The notes: a model not told the origin generated them from the letters alone. A DNA stretch of 64,000 nt from Limisalsivibrio acetivorans (GCF_000421105.1 NZ_ATWF01000001.1:964930-1028929), one strand, 5' to 3'. Positions 33,521 to 44,568 are shown, counted from the first letter of the stretch. Numbers and translations are program-made.

Positions 33521-33937
33521 TTACTTGTAGCGCTCGGCGATATCGATACGGGTAAGCTCCACCTTGAGTTTTACCTCCATGTTTCTGAAGTTCTCTGCGT
33601 CCTGCTGACGCTCATCCTTCAGAGCCTTTTCGGCATTAAGCTTTCTTTCGATAGCTTCCTCAAGGTTGATCTCACGGCCGAGCTCCGCTGCGTCTGCCAG
33701 AACAATAACCTTGTCGGCGCTGACCTCAATGAGTCCGCCACCTTCAATGGCAATATATTCCAGCTGCCCGCCTTTCCTATACGCCATCTCGCCCACACGA
33801 AGAGCGGAAAGGAGTGCCGCGTGGCCGGGAAGGATACCAAGATCACCTTCTACACCGGGCACGATCACCTCTTCCACATCCTCAGAGAGGAGCTGACGCT
33901 CAGGAGTAACAAGCTCCAGCCTAATGGTATCAGCCAT
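33521..33937 (-). CDS. atpC: F1Fo ATP synthase epsilon subunit
   Basis: This 138-residue protein has the beta-sandwich (MADTIRLELVTPERQLLSEDVEEV, GDLGILPGHAALLSAL) and a C-terminal helical hairpin. It belongs to the central stalk and can inhibit ATP hydrolysis. It is the last gene of the atp operon, 2 bp after atpD, and a strong terminator follows. Confidence 0.95.
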   Translation of the reverse strand: MADTIRLELVTPERQLLSEDVEEVIVPGVEGDLGILPGHAALLSALRVGEMAYRKGGQLEYIAIEGGGLIEVSADKVIVLADAAELGREINLEEAIERKLNAEKALKDERQQDAENFRNMEVKLKVELTRIDIAERYK

Positions 33938-33939
33938 GA

Positions 33940-35386
<1,447 letters not shown>

Positions 35387-35447
35387 TATATTCATTTGAG
35401 AAGGCCTGTATAAGCCCTTTCGTAAACTTTTTATCAGCCCTTTCTTA

Positions 35448-36311
35448 TTAACCGTTGAGTGCCTCTGCACCGTTAACGATATCCAGAATCTCATTGGTAA
35501 TGGCCGCCTGACGTGCCTTGTTGTAAGTAAGCGTGAGCTTTCCGATCATCTCGGAAGCGTTTCTGGAGGCGTTGTCCATAGCCATCATCCTCGCACCGTG
35601 CTCTCCTGCAACGGATTCAAGCAGTGCACTGAATATCTTGAAACGGATGTATCTGGGCATCAGTTCGTTTAGAAGCATCTCTGGCTTGGGCTCGTAGATG
35701 TACTCAACAAGCTGCTCTTCCTCTTTGGATTCTTCAACACCAAGGGGGAGGAGCTTCTCTGTAACGGGAACCTGAAGAGCCGTTGAACGGAACTCGTTGT
35801 AGAGGAGGTGAACCTCGTCTACCTTCTCGTTCAGGTAATTGTCCATGGCAACCTCGGCGATGTTTTTCGCATCGCTGAAAAGTACCTTGCCCGCAAGATC
35901 AATATGCTTGTCCAGAATCTCGTGCTCTTTTCTCTTAAAGAACTCGAAGGTCTTCTTACCAATGCAGATTACTTTAATCTCCCTGCCCTGATATTTTTCC
36001 ACAAACCTTTGAGCCGCTTTAATAACGTTACTGTTGAAAGCACCGCAGAGACCTTTGTCGCTTGTCACGGCAATGAGGCAGACGGGCCCGTTTCCGTCCC
36101 TTTCCGCAAGGAAGGGGTGGAGCTCGGGATTAGTCCTTTTGGAGACGTTGTCCACCATCTCTCCGATCTTCTTAGCGAAGGGCTTGGCAGACTCCATGGC
36201 ATCCTGAGCACGGCGCATCTTCGCCGCAGACACCATCTTCATCGCCTTGGTGATCTTCTGGGTGTTTTTAACAGAGCTTATTTTTCGTTTAATATCTCTG
36301 GTTCCAGCCAT
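35448..36311 (-). CDS. atpG: F1Fo ATP synthase gamma subunit
   Basis: This 287-residue rotor shaft protein has the N-terminal helix MAGTRDIKRKISSVKNTQKIT, the TSDKGLCGAFN motif and the C-terminal NASEMIGKLTLTYNKARQAAIT helix. Gene order alpha-gamma-beta is standard. Confidence 0.96.
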   Translation of the reverse strand: MAGTRDIKRKISSVKNTQKITKAMKMVSAAKMRRAQDAMESAKPFAKKIGEMVDNVSKRTNPELHPFLAERDGNGPVCLIAVTSDKGLCGAFNSNVIKAAQRFVEKYQGREIKVICIGKKTFEFFKRKEHEILDKHIDLAGKVLFSDAKNIAEVAMDNYLNEKVDEVHLLYNEFRSTALQVPVTEKLLPLGVEESKEEEQLVEYIYEPKPEMLLNELMPRYIRFKIFSALLESVAGEHGARMMAMDNASRNASEMIGKLTLTYNKARQAAITNEILDIVNGAEALNG

Positions 36312-36324
36312 TTAAAAGGCCCCC

Positions 36325-37836
36325 TTAGCCTGCGGAGAAGATCTTCTTGAATTCTTCGATTGCTTCTTCAATCTTCTTTGTGAGCTCGTCGGAGAGCTTC
36401 TTCTTCTCTCTAATCTCATCGACGATCTCTGATTTATTGCTCTTAACGTAGTTTGCAAGCTCTTTCTCGAATCTGCCGATATCATCAACCTTGATATCAT
36501 CAAGGAAGCCGTTAACACCGGCGTAGATTCCGATAATCTGCTCAACAACATCTGCGGGAACGTACTGTCCCTGCTTGAGAATCTCAACGAGACGCTCACC
36601 CCTCTTGAGCTGTGCCTGGGTGGCTGCGTCAAGGTCGCTACCGAACTGGGCGAAGGCCGCAAGCTCACGGTACTGGGCGAGGTCAAGCCTGAGTCGTCCT
36701 GCAACCTGCTTCATAGCCTTGATCTGTGCAGAACCACCAACCCTTGAAACGGAGAGACCAACGTTAACCGCAGGTCTTACACCGGAATAGAAGAGGTCGG
36801 TCTCAAGATATATCTGTCCGTCTGTAATTGAAATAACGTTTGTGGGGATGTACGCAGAAACGTCACCCGCCTGGGTTTCGATGATAGGAAGCGCTGTGAG
36901 TGAACCGCCACCCTTCGCATCACTGAACTTCGCCGCACGCTCAAGGAGACGTGAGTGAAGGTAGAAAACGTCACCGGGGAATGCTTCACGACCGGGAGGT
37001 CTTCTAAGAAGCAGGGACATCTGACGATATGCAGTGGCCTGCTTGGAAAGGTCATCATATATACAGAGTGCGTGGCCGCCTCTGTCTCTGAAATACTCAC
37101 CCATGGATGTTCCTGCAAGGGGAGCGATGAACTGCAGAGGTGCAGGGTCGGAAGCGGAAGCGGAAACGACGATGGTATAGTCCATGGCGCCGTGTTTCTC
37201 GAGTACGTCTACCACCCTTGCAACGGTGGAGCGCTTCTGACCGATGGCGACATAAACGCAGATAACGTTCTGTCCCTTCTGGTTTATTATTGTATCGATG
37301 GCAACGGCTGTTTTACCCGTCTGACGGTCACCAATGATAAGCTCTCTCTGTCCTCTACCGATGGGGATCATAGAGTCGATAGCTTTGATACCAGTCTGGA
37401 GAGGTTCGTGAACAGGCTGTCTGTCAACGATACCGGGAGCGATCTTCTCGATCTGGTCGATCATCTCCGCTTCGATGGGTCCTTTTCCGTCGATGGGCTG
37501 TCCAAGGGGGTTAACAACACGTCCCACAAGGGCCTTGCCAACCGGTACTGAGGCAATGTTGCCCGTACGCTTGACGGTGTCGCCCTCACCGATGTGGTCA
37601 TAGTCACCCATAATAACGATACCAACGTTGTCTTCCTCAAGGTTGAAGACGATTCCGTATACCCCTCCGGGAAGCTCAACAAGCTCACCAGCCATAGCAT
37701 TCTCAAGACCATAAACCTTTGCGATACCGTCACCTGCGGAGATGATGGTACCAACTTCTTCCATCTCGACCTTCTGGTCGAAATTCTTGATCTGGTCCCT
37801 TATGATCTGGCTTATTTCTTCAGCTTTGATCTGCAT
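36325..37836 (-). CDS. atpA: F1Fo ATP synthase alpha subunit
   Basis: This 503-residue non-catalytic nucleotide-binding subunit has the Walker A GDRQTGKT, the [21 protein letters not shown] stretch and the [17 protein letters not shown] motif. Its length matches the family. Confidence 0.97.
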   Translation of the reverse strand: MQIKAEEISQIIRDQIKNFDQKVEMEEVGTIISAGDGIAKVYGLENAMAGELVELPGGVYGIVFNLEEDNVGIVIMGDYDHIGEGDTVKRTGNIASVPVGKALVGRVVNPLGQPIDGKGPIEAEMIDQIEKIAPGIVDRQPVHEPLQTGIKAIDSMIPIGRGQRELIIGDRQTGKTAVAIDTIINQKGQNVICVYVAIGQKRSTVARVVDVLEKHGAMDYTIVVSASASDPAPLQFIAPLAGTSMGEYFRDRGGHALCIYDDLSKQATAYRQMSLLLRRPPGREAFPGDVFYLHSRLLERAAKFSDAKGGGSLTALPIIETQAGDVSAYIPTNVISITDGQIYLETDLFYSGVRPAVNVGLSVSRVGGSAQIKAMKQVAGRLRLDLAQYRELAAFAQFGSDLDAATQAQLKRGERLVEILKQGQYVPADVVEQIIGIYAGVNGFLDDIKVDDIGRFEKELANYVKSNKSEIVDEIREKKKLSDELTKKIEEAIEEFKKIFSAG

Positions 37837-37875
37837 CAGCCAAACTCCTTAAAATGTTTATCTTCTATATTCTTA

Positions 37876-38415
37876 TCAGGAGATCAATTGATCTCTGAGT
37901 TTATCCATTTGTCCTTTGATGCTTGCGTCGTACTGCGTACTGCCGATCTTGGCAATCACACCGCCGATGATTTCTGCATCAACCGTTTCCTCAAGGCTTA
38001 TCTTTTTGCCTGCCGCTTTGCCTAGAGCCTCTTTGAGGCCGTTTCTGGAATCCTCATCAAGCTCTGCCGCTGTGCGGATATATGCAGCAGCCTCACCCTT
38101 TTCATCCATGATTATATATTTAAGATGGTCCCTGATCTCCTCGATGAACTCGAGCCTGTTCTTCTCAGCAAGGAGCTTAAGGAAGGTATGAGCAAACTCA
38201 CTCAGGCCGCCTTTATCCTTGATACTGTCAACAACAGCCATCTTCTCGGTTTTGGATATGAGGGGATTTTTAAGAAAGGCTTCAAAATCGCTGCTGGTTT
38301 TCTTTATACTAACAATACCAGAGAGATCTTCCAGAACAGATTCTGTGTTCCCCTGCTCCTTTGCCTCAAGGAATAGAGCCGAAGCATAGCGTCTGGCAAT
38401 TACATTCGCTTTCAA
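37876..38415 (-). CDS. atpH: F1Fo ATP synthase delta subunit
   Basis: This 179-residue stator protein has the family opening ARRYASALFLEAKE and the closing GGVIAKIGSTQYDASIKGQM. The start is a TTG at 38415 with GAGGTG five bases upstream, overlapping the atpF stop (TTGA), so translation is coupled. Confidence 0.93.
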   Translation of the reverse strand: MKANVIARRYASALFLEAKEQGNTESVLEDLSGIVSIKKTSSDFEAFLKNPLISKTEKMAVVDSIKDKGGLSEFAHTFLKLLAEKNRLEFIEEIRDHLKYIIMDEKGEAAAYIRTAAELDEDSRNGLKEALGKAAGKKISLEETVDAEIIGGVIAKIGSTQYDASIKGQMDKLRDQLIS

Positions 38416-38990
38416 TTGCTCACCTCTATCTTCTTAATGTATGAGTCAAGGATCTCCTTCTGCTTTGCAGCACTGAGCTCCTTGCCTATCTTTGCCTGCG
38501 CAGCTTCGAGAGCGGCGAGAACTGCATCCTTTCTTATTTCCTGGGATGCCTTTTTAATGTCTGAGTCGATCCTCTTCTCAGCAAGTTCCTGCATCTTGCT
38601 TATCTGCTTTTCAGCATCCTCAAGGATCTCCTTCTTCTCGGCTTCGGCTGTCTGGAGTGCGTTTTGCTTCATCTTCTCCAGATCCGCTTCGTAGCCTTTC
38701 ATTTTGATCTCGTAGTTGGTAATCTCGGTCCTGGCGTTCTCACTGGCCTCTTCTGCGTCTTTTATGCTTTTTTCCACTTCCTCGCTTCTCTTATCGAGGT
38801 AGTTAAGCAGGGGCTTCTTAAGCAGGTATATTAAAACCCCGGCAAATATAGCGAAAACAAGCAGCCTCTGGAAAAAGTTAGCCCAGAGAGCCCCCCAGTC
38901 CACAGCGTGGGAATCTCCACCTGTGGCCGCAAAAGCCGCGCCAGTGGTCATGACAAGCAGTAACGCAAGGATCAGAAAAGTCCTTTTCAC
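38412..38990 (-). CDS. atpF: F1Fo ATP synthase b subunit with N-terminal signal-like segment
   Basis: This 192-residue protein begins at GTG 38990 (AGGGGG upstream) with an apparent cleavable signal (MKRTFLILALLLVMTTGAAFA), then a second helix (FFQRLLVFAIFAGVLIYLL) and a long charged coiled coil. This extended b form is known in several deltaproteobacterial and related lineages. It pairs with b' as the peripheral stalk. Confidence 0.9.
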   Translation of the reverse strand: MKRTFLILALLLVMTTGAAFAATGGDSHAVDWGALWANFFQRLLVFAIFAGVLIYLLKKPLLNYLDKRSEEVEKSIKDAEEASENARTEITNYEIKMKGYEADLEKMKQNALQTAEAEKKEILEDAEKQISKMQELAEKRIDSDIKKASQEIRKDAVLAALEAAQAKIGKELSAAKQKEILDSYIKKIEVSN

Positions 38991-38999
38991 ATGAACCCC

Positions 39000-39422
39000 C
39001 TAAGCGGATTTAAGTACTTTATCTACAATAAGTTCGGAAAGCTCGGCAACCATGCCGTCCACCTGCTCTTTGGCTTTGGATTTCTCAGCCTCAAGCTCTT
39101 CGGCGGCTGAAGCTATCTTAGCATCAACCTCTTTCTTCGCCTGCTCAATCCTTTCGGCAGCCTCTTTGGAAGCTTCCTCACGGATTTTGCGGTGGTGCTC
39201 AGCAAGCTCCGCCCTCATTTCATTCATCTTCTCAGTGTATTCAGCCTTGCTCTTCTCTACCTTTGCACGAAGGCTTTCAGCCTCCCCAACAAGAGAGCTC
39301 ACCTTGGAATCACGTTTTTCAACGGTGGCTATGGTGGGGTCGATAATCATCTTCTTTGCAAGAAAGACTATGAGCAGAAACTGAACGATCTGAATGACAA
39401 CAGTAAAGTCGACGTATACCAT
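39000..39422 (-). CDS. F1Fo ATP synthase b' subunit
   Basis: This 140-residue protein has one N-terminal membrane helix (VVIQIVQFLLIVFLAKKMII) and a long Glu/Lys/Ala coiled coil. It is the first gene of the operon and, with the neighbouring b gene, makes a heterodimeric stalk of the type seen in photosynthetic bacteria and several other phyla. Subunits a and c are not in the operon. Confidence 0.9.
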   Translation of the reverse strand: MVYVDFTVVIQIVQFLLIVFLAKKMIIDPTIATVEKRDSKVSSLVGEAESLRAKVEKSKAEYTEKMNEMRAELAEHHRKIREEASKEAAERIEQAKKEVDAKIASAAEELEAEKSKAKEQVDGMVAELSELIVDKVLKSA

Positions 39423-39507
39423 TTATGACCTCTTAGAAAAGTTTATAACCCTTATGGAATGAGGAGTTTTAACACACCAAAACTGTATACAGTGTACAGC
39501 TCGATGG

Positions 39508-39536
39508 AAGGTATCAAAACTTGATTCCCTTGTCAA
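39508..39536 (-). promoter_or_regulatory. Candidate promoter of atp operon
   Basis: TTGACA (39531-39536) and TACCTT (39508-39513) are 17 bp apart, with a leader of about 79 nt. A 10-bp palindrome CTGTATACAG (39483-39492) falls in the leader. Confidence 0.55.
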
Positions 39537-39895
39537 TACAATTTATTACGCAGAAAAACGACTTCCAACCAGTGTTATAATTTTATCTTATTTCATTAAT
39601 ACTTTTGCCTATGAAATTTCATCAGTCTTTACAATTTTTTCCCCATTGGTGAACTAAAAGGAATATGTAAAATTTGTTTCCAAATATATGTTTATGATTT
39701 CAAATTTAAAACAGAGCGGGAGCCTTTCTAAGACCCTTCAAGCATGACAACATACCACCATACAACTATATTGTAAAATCCAAAATTATTTAAACAGAAT
39801 ACCAGTAAGATGGGTATTGATACGCCACTTCAGTCAAGGTAATATCTTATCAACAGGCTTTGCAAAAACGATCAGGAACATTTTAATAATTTTTC

Positions 39896-39904
39896 TGTTA
39901 TAAT
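39896..39904 (+). promoter_or_regulatory. Extended -10 promoter of diguanylate cyclase gene
   Basis: TGTTATAAT gives a perfect TATAAT with the TGn extension. The -35 region is poor, as is common for extended -10 promoters. The leader to the ATG at 39959 is about 48 nt. Confidence 0.55.
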
Positions 39905-39958
39905 CAATATTAAAGAACTAGAAGCCTCTATAAAATAATATGATTCCGGGTAGTTATA

Positions 39959-41146
39959 ATGGCCGATGAAAGACTGGACGATGTATCGTCGAAGTTAAGC
40001 ACAATAATACAATCGCTCCTGCGCAGAATGGCGGACAGGAAGGTTAGCCTCACAAAGGAGAACCTCCACGAGTTTCTCTATGACGACACAGCCTTCCGCA
40101 ACCTTATAGATGAGATACCATGCGCTACGGACTTCGGTAATAAAACCGAGATCCTCGAATATCTGGCTCCCCTGAAAGGTTACGTCCATGAACAGGATAT
40201 TAACCGCGTAGAGAAGATGCTTTTCGACAAGCAGACACCCTTTGACGAGGTTGTTGTCGAGCTCCTGAACCTGCTTAGCAGACATATTTTCAAAACCGGC
40301 GACAGAATGAACAAGCTTAATGTCATTATGGAAAAGCTCTTCACAAAGCTACTCTCAACACAAGATAAAATGACTATCAGCCTCGCAGATAATATCCGGT
40401 TCGTTGAAAACGATATAAGCAGCGACAGAGTCATCCTCGGCGAGGCCAAGGATATCGAAAACCTCCTTGATACCGATGAAGGCTTCGACAGCATCAAGGA
40501 ATCCTTCGACAAGTTCCTTAAAACCTATGACAGCAAGGTAGACACAAAACAGGAGCATTTTGAGGGTTTGAATAAGGACCTCAACGACATTGAATCGGAG
40601 CTTGAGGCGTACAAGCACGAAGTGGACAAGCTCAAAAATCACCTCCAGAAATACCGCACAGAATCGATTACCGACCATCTCACTGGGCTGTTTAACAGGA
40701 AGTACCTTGAGATTAAGCTGAGCGAAGAAGCGGAACGCTTCGGGCGTCACGGTGAGCCCTTCTGCATGGTTATGCTCGATATCGATGACTTCAAGCATAT
40801 TAATGACACCTACGGTCACCTCATCGGGGACCAGGTGCTTAAGCATATTGCCCGAATCGTTAAGGAATCCGTGCGCAAGACCGATTTCGCATTCCGCTAC
40901 GGAGGCGAAGAGTTCACCTTCATGCTGCTGAACGCAAACCTTGAGAACTCATGCAAGATAGCCGAGCAGATCAGAGAGAAGGTTGAATCCACAAACTTCG
41001 CAATAAAGGACAACAGCTTCAACGTTACCGTAACCATGGGGGTTGCTCAATACCAGAAGGATGAAGAACCTGAGTCCGTTCTGGACAGGGCGGACAAAAA
41101 CCTCTATGCGGGGAAGCAGAGCGGTAAAAACAAAGTAATCGGCTAA
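39959..41146 (+). CDS. Diguanylate cyclase (GGDEF) with N-terminal helical domain
   Basis: This 395-residue soluble protein has an all-helical N-terminal region (1-185), a coiled coil (about 185-225) and a GGDEF domain with TDHLTGLFNRKY, the active site RYGGEEFTFML and an intact I-site RKTD five residues before it. It should make c-di-GMP and be product-inhibited. The N-terminal sensor region is not recognised. The ribosome site is weak. It is monocistronic. Confidence 0.9.
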   Translation: MADERLDDVSSKLSTIIQSLLRRMADRKVSLTKENLHEFLYDDTAFRNLIDEIPCATDFGNKTEILEYLAPLKGYVHEQDINRVEKMLFDKQTPFDEVVVELLNLLSRHIFKTGDRMNKLNVIMEKLFTKLLSTQDKMTISLADNIRFVENDISSDRVILGEAKDIENLLDTDEGFDSIKESFDKFLKTYDSKVDTKQEHFEGLNKDLNDIESELEAYKHEVDKLKNHLQKYRTESITDHLTGLFNRKYLEIKLSEEAERFGRHGEPFCMVMLDIDDFKHINDTYGHLIGDQVLKHIARIVKESVRKTDFAFRYGGEEFTFMLLNANLENSCKIAEQIREKVESTNFAIKDNSFNVTVTMGVAQYQKDEEPESVLDRADKNLYAGKQSGKNKVIG

Positions 41147-41244
41147 GGGGGCTGGTCTCGGGGGCTGGGCAGGGATACCTCAGTGGTTGAATGAGGCGCA
41201 ACGCACGCTGGTTGGGCTGTACGTGATAACTCAGAATATGTGGG

Positions 41245-41286
41245 CTGACCACGAGGGATATATGCAGTGCCGACCTCGTTTACTGA
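41245..41286. repeat. 42-bp direct repeat, copy 1
   Basis: Starts ctgaccacgagggatatatg and ends gacctcgtttactga. It is identical to the copy at 41376-41417, 131 bp downstream. It contains an internal 6-bp inverted repeat. Confidence 0.95.
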
Positions 41287-41375
41287 CCACAGCTGAGATT
41301 GCAAGCTAGCCAAGAAGACTACTCTCTAGGGATGCATGCGAATTGAGACACGTGACTGACAACGACTATACCAGT

Positions 41376-41417
41376 CTGACCACGAGGGATATATGCAGTG
41401 CCGACCTCGTTTACTGA
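41376..41417. repeat. 42-bp direct repeat, copy 2
   Basis: Identical to the copy at 41245-41286. The sequence between the copies (89 bp) is not repeated. Confidence 0.95.
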
Positions 41418-41448
41418 AGGGGCAGGCCGCTCTTCCTACAGAGAATAC

Positions 41449-42261
41449 TCAGCGGATTACCATACCGTCCCTGGAACAGATTACTGAGGAAAACTCCCTC
41501 TTTGCCCTGATATTCATTTCATCCAAAAGAACATCGTCATAGTCCGGATTATGGTGGTACAGTATCAGATTCTCAACCTTCGCTCTCTTTGCAAACTCCG
41601 CACCCTGGACATAGGTGGAGTGCCCCCACCCCTCCTTGGGAATACCGTCACGGTTTCCTTCGTAGTCCTCCGGCAGGTATGTGGTATCAAAGATAAAGTT
41701 GTTGCACTTGTATGCAAACTCCACAAGGAAGTCGTCCACGTCCGTTCCGTGCTCATAGTCCGTGGCGAAGAGAGTAACCCTTTCACCATCATCTATCTTG
41801 TACATGAGGCTCCCGTTAGGATGATTCCCCTCGGCGCTTGTTATCTTAACATTGCCGAACTGGAAGCAGTGCCCTCCCCTGATAAGGTTTATGCGTATGG
41901 TCGCCTTTAGCATAGACCGGGGAATGGGAAAAAACGGCGGATTAAACAGCACCTTCAGAAAGTCCTTGCTGTGAAGGGTGCTTTTATCCTCTAAATACAA
42001 AAAGATCGTCTTGTTCTCGTTATAGAAAGGGGTGAAGATCGGAAGTCCGGCTATATGATCCCAATGAAGATGGGTTAGAAATATATGATACTCTTTGAAA
42101 TTCTGATGAGTGTTAAGCTGGAAAAGGCCAGTGCCGCCATCTATGACAATACAGCGGTCATCCCCCACAGGAGCTGTGAGGCAGGGTGTGTTGCCGCCAT
42201 ACTTTACGTATCTGCTGCCGGAAACCGGGAGTGTGCCCCTTGTTCCGAGAAAACGAATCAT
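41449..42261 (-). CDS. Metallo-beta-lactamase fold hydrolase
   Basis: This 270-residue protein has the metal site THLHWDHIAG, an upstream VIDGGTG strand, HPNGS, an aspartate in ATDYEHG and a late histidine in ILYHHNPDYDD, matching MBL-fold phosphodiesterases of the RNase Z/PhnP/cyclic-nucleotide type. The substrate is not evident. Its start overlaps the stop of the upstream ATPase-like gene (TAATG), so the two proteins are made together and probably act in one pathway. Confidence 0.85.
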   Translation of the reverse strand: MIRFLGTRGTLPVSGSRYVKYGGNTPCLTAPVGDDRCIVIDGGTGLFQLNTHQNFKEYHIFLTHLHWDHIAGLPIFTPFYNENKTIFLYLEDKSTLHSKDFLKVLFNPPFFPIPRSMLKATIRINLIRGGHCFQFGNVKITSAEGNHPNGSLMYKIDDGERVTLFATDYEHGTDVDDFLVEFAYKCNNFIFDTTYLPEDYEGNRDGIPKEGWGHSTYVQGAEFAKRAKVENLILYHHNPDYDDVLLDEMNIRAKREFSSVICSRDGMVIR

Positions 42262-43073
42262 TAGAACCTCTTAATGAGCTCCACCCTTGTGCCGGATGAG
42301 TTGTAGTTCACCTCATCGAAGTACATTCTCGTTATGAGGATCCCTCTGCCGTGGAGTTTCAACAGACCCTCCTGCATGGTGGGATCGGGGATTGTGTCCA
42401 CATCAAAACCGCCCCCCTCGTCCTCAAGGGATATTCTGACACCTTCGGAGCTGATACTGTAGGTAAAAATCACCTTCCTGCCGGAAATTGTTTTATCCGA
42501 CAGCCTCTCGTTTATAAGCTCGTAGTATGTACCCTCCTCGGTGGCATTCAACTTGTCATCACCGGATATGTTCAGGTTACCGTGCTCAATGGAGTTTGTA
42601 AGCATCTCCGCAAGCCCTATCCTGATCTTTTCAAGCGACTGAAAATCGAGGAAGTACACAAACTCCTTCGTCAATATATAAACGATGCGCTCTACATTAA
42701 ATATATCATTGCTTATATGAAAAACCTTGTCCATATGAACAGGCCGGACCGAAGGCAGGCAGTTTTCAAGTACACCGCCATGGCACACAGCATCCACAAG
42801 GTAGCGGAGCTGGATATGGTCAAAACTCCCGTCCACAACCATCAGATCGTCAAGCTTTGAGTTCTCTTCAGAGGCGATATAACAAACCGGTGTATCACGC
42901 AGACTGCTGTCCTTTGTTTTATCAAGTTCATCAGTAATAAATACAACTATAGAAACATCGTACTCAAAGGAGCTGCCCATATAGTCCACAAGCTCGAAAC
43001 GCTCCTCTTCGCAAAAATCCCTCAGCCTCTCCAAGAAGTTGCTATTATTAATAAAACATGCTATCTTCTTCAT
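42261..43073 (-). CDS. RsbW/anti-sigma-like ATP-binding protein
   Basis: This 270-residue protein has an N-terminal receiver-like region (1-100) without a clear aspartate pocket and a C-terminal GHKL ATPase domain of the RsbW/SpoIIAB type: AEMLTNSIEHGN (N box), LEDEGGGFD (G1) and LHGRGILITRMYFDE (G2). Such proteins phosphorylate anti-sigma antagonists or bind partner proteins. No sigma factor or STAS antagonist is adjacent. It is coupled to the MBL hydrolase gene. A role in partner-switch signalling is inferred. Confidence 0.82.
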   Translation of the reverse strand: MKKIACFINNSNFLERLRDFCEEERFELVDYMGSSFEYDVSIVVFITDELDKTKDSSLRDTPVCYIASEENSKLDDLMVVDGSFDHIQLRYLVDAVCHGGVLENCLPSVRPVHMDKVFHISNDIFNVERIVYILTKEFVYFLDFQSLEKIRIGLAEMLTNSIEHGNLNISGDDKLNATEEGTYYELINERLSDKTISGRKVIFTYSISSEGVRISLEDEGGGFDVDTIPDPTMQEGLLKLHGRGILITRMYFDEVNYNSSGTRVELIKRF

Positions 43074-43140
43074 AGATGGAGTATAGCATAGTTTTCTTAG
43101 AAATAAATAAAAATTAATTTCAAAGCAATGGAGTTTGTTT

Positions 43141-44568
43141 TTGATAAGCAGAACAATTTTCAGGGATTACGACATCCGGGGGAAGGTTCCCGGGGATCTT
43201 TCCCCGGAGGACGCAGTTCTTATCGCAAACGCCTTCGCCCATAAGCTGAGAGAGGAGTTCGGAGGGCGCAAGTGTACCCTTGCCGTGGGTATGGATGTAC
43301 GACCAACATCACCCGAACTGCGTGACAGTGCCGTAAAAGGTATACTGGACGCCGGCTGCGATGCCCTTAAACTCGGCGTATGCCCCTCCCCACTTACCTA
43401 CTTCGCTGCCCATTACCATAAACTCGACGGCTACATCATGATAACCGGAAGCCACAACCCCCCTGAATACAACGGCATAAAGCTGGGAAGCGTAAATACA
43501 GTTTATCATACAGACGCAATACTAAACCTGAGAAACGATATTATCACACTCGGCCACCGCAAGGAAAGATTCACCGGAACCCAGAAAAGCATCGACATAA
43601 CAAAGGACTACGCCGACTGGTGCGAGGAACACTTCCGTAAGCTCCAATCAGACATATCCAAGCTGAGCCGAAAACCGAAGGTTGTTCTCGATGCAGGGAA
43701 CGGAGCCGCCTCAAGGATAGCCCCGGAGGTATTCAGGAGAACCGGCTGTGACGTTGTACCCCTATACTGCGAGGAGGACGGCACATTCCCTAACCACCAC
43801 CCAGACCCCACAGTGGACGAGAATCTGGCAGATGCCGTTAAAATCATGGACAAAGAAGATGCCGACTTCGTCGCCGCCTATGATGGCGATGCGGATCGCA
43901 TAGTTATCGCCCTCCCCGGCGGCAAAGTTATAAGGGGTGACATTCTTCTTGGTATCTTCGCAAGGGATCTCCTCAGGAAGGAACCCGGCTCTGCTGTTGT
44001 TGGAGATGTAAAAGCCTCCGATGCCCTATATGATATGATAGCAGACTGCGGAGGCAGGGGGATCATGTGGAAATCGGGGCATTCGATGATAAAGGTGAAG
44101 ATGGGTGAGGAGAAGGCACTGTTAGCCGGCGAGACCAGCGCCCATATATTCTTCGGCGACAGGTATTTCGGATTCGATGACGCCGTCTATGCATCCCTGC
44201 GATTTCTGGAGATCTACGTAAACGCCCTCAGCTCCGGCGAAGTGTCTGATGCCTCTGGACTTCTGGAGGGCTTAACAAAATATGTCAACACTCCTGAACT
44301 ACGCCTCGAGTGTGGTGAAGAGGAGAAGGTTGAGATCACCGAAAAGCTGAAGCGGGTCTTCACAGATGAAAGCTTTCAGGAATGGAACGGCATTCGTGAG
44401 GTAAACTGTGTGGACGGTATCCGTGTACGCTTCGAAAGGGGCTGGGGGCTTGTTCGACCAAGCAACACCCAGGCGGTTATCGTCTTCCGTTTCGAAGCAC
44501 TGGACGAAGAAAGCCTCAATAACTATATTGCCCTCTTTGAGAAAGAAGCGGAGCGCAGGATTGTATAA
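43141..44568 (+). CDS. Phosphomannomutase/phosphoglucomutase
   Basis: I start at TTG 43141, seven bases after GGAG; a TTG at 43135 is too close to the site. The protein (about 475 residues) reads MISRTIFRDYDIRGK at the start, then the phosphoserine loop ITGSHNPPEYNG, the metal loop YDGDADR, the sugar loop (AGETSAH) and the phosphate loop VRPSNTQAV. It interconverts hexose 1- and 6-phosphates for lipopolysaccharide or exopolysaccharide precursors. Its stop overlaps the start of ispG by 8 bp. Confidence 0.92.
   Translation: MISRTIFRDYDIRGKVPGDLSPEDAVLIANAFAHKLREEFGGRKCTLAVGMDVRPTSPELRDSAVKGILDAGCDALKLGVCPSPLTYFAAHYHKLDGYIMITGSHNPPEYNGIKLGSVNTVYHTDAILNLRNDIITLGHRKERFTGTQKSIDITKDYADWCEEHFRKLQSDISKLSRKPKVVLDAGNGAASRIAPEVFRRTGCDVVPLYCEEDGTFPNHHPDPTVDENLADAVKIMDKEDADFVAAYDGDADRIVIALPGGKVIRGDILLGIFARDLLRKEPGSAVVGDVKASDALYDMIADCGGRGIMWKSGHSMIKVKMGEEKALLAGETSAHIFFGDRYFGFDDAVYASLRFLEIYVNALSSGEVSDASGLLEGLTKYVNTPELRLECGEEEKVEITEKLKRVFTDESFQEWNGIREVNCVDGIRVRFERGWGLVRPSNTQAVIVFRFEALDEESLNNYIALFEKEAERRIV

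Larger units (their letters stand above)
39423..39958. other. AT-rich divergent intergenic region
   Basis: About 535 bp between the atp operon and the diguanylate cyclase gene. It holds the atp promoter near the left end and an extended -10 near the right end. The middle (39540-39890) is AT-rich; I see no gene, repeat or RNA in it. Confidence 0.6.
41147..41448. ncRNA. Possible structured RNA: 300-bp spacer with duplicated 42-bp hairpin module
   Basis: This spacer is much richer in GC than the other intergenic regions and has no credible gene. It contains a perfect 42-bp duplication, each copy able to fold ACGAGG against CCTCGT. Another hairpin, CCTCA/TGAGG, lies at 41178-41196. The hexamer AGGGAT occurs four times (41171, 41254, 41328, 41385). 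I match no known RNA family. Strand is not determined. It may equally be a remnant of a repeat element. Confidence 0.35.

Noticed and set aside
39540-39890. Gene or RNA in the long spacer before the diguanylate cyclase
   Set aside because: AT-rich with no ribosome site, no open frame of size and no stable hairpin.
41245-41417. CRISPR array
   Set aside because: Only two repeats of 42 bp with an 89-bp unit between them, no further copies and no cas genes.
44408-44560. N-terminal extension of IspG
   Set aside because: The upstream in-frame stretch overlaps the end of phosphomannomutase and does not look like IspG. A TTG with GGAG at 44561 gives the usual length.
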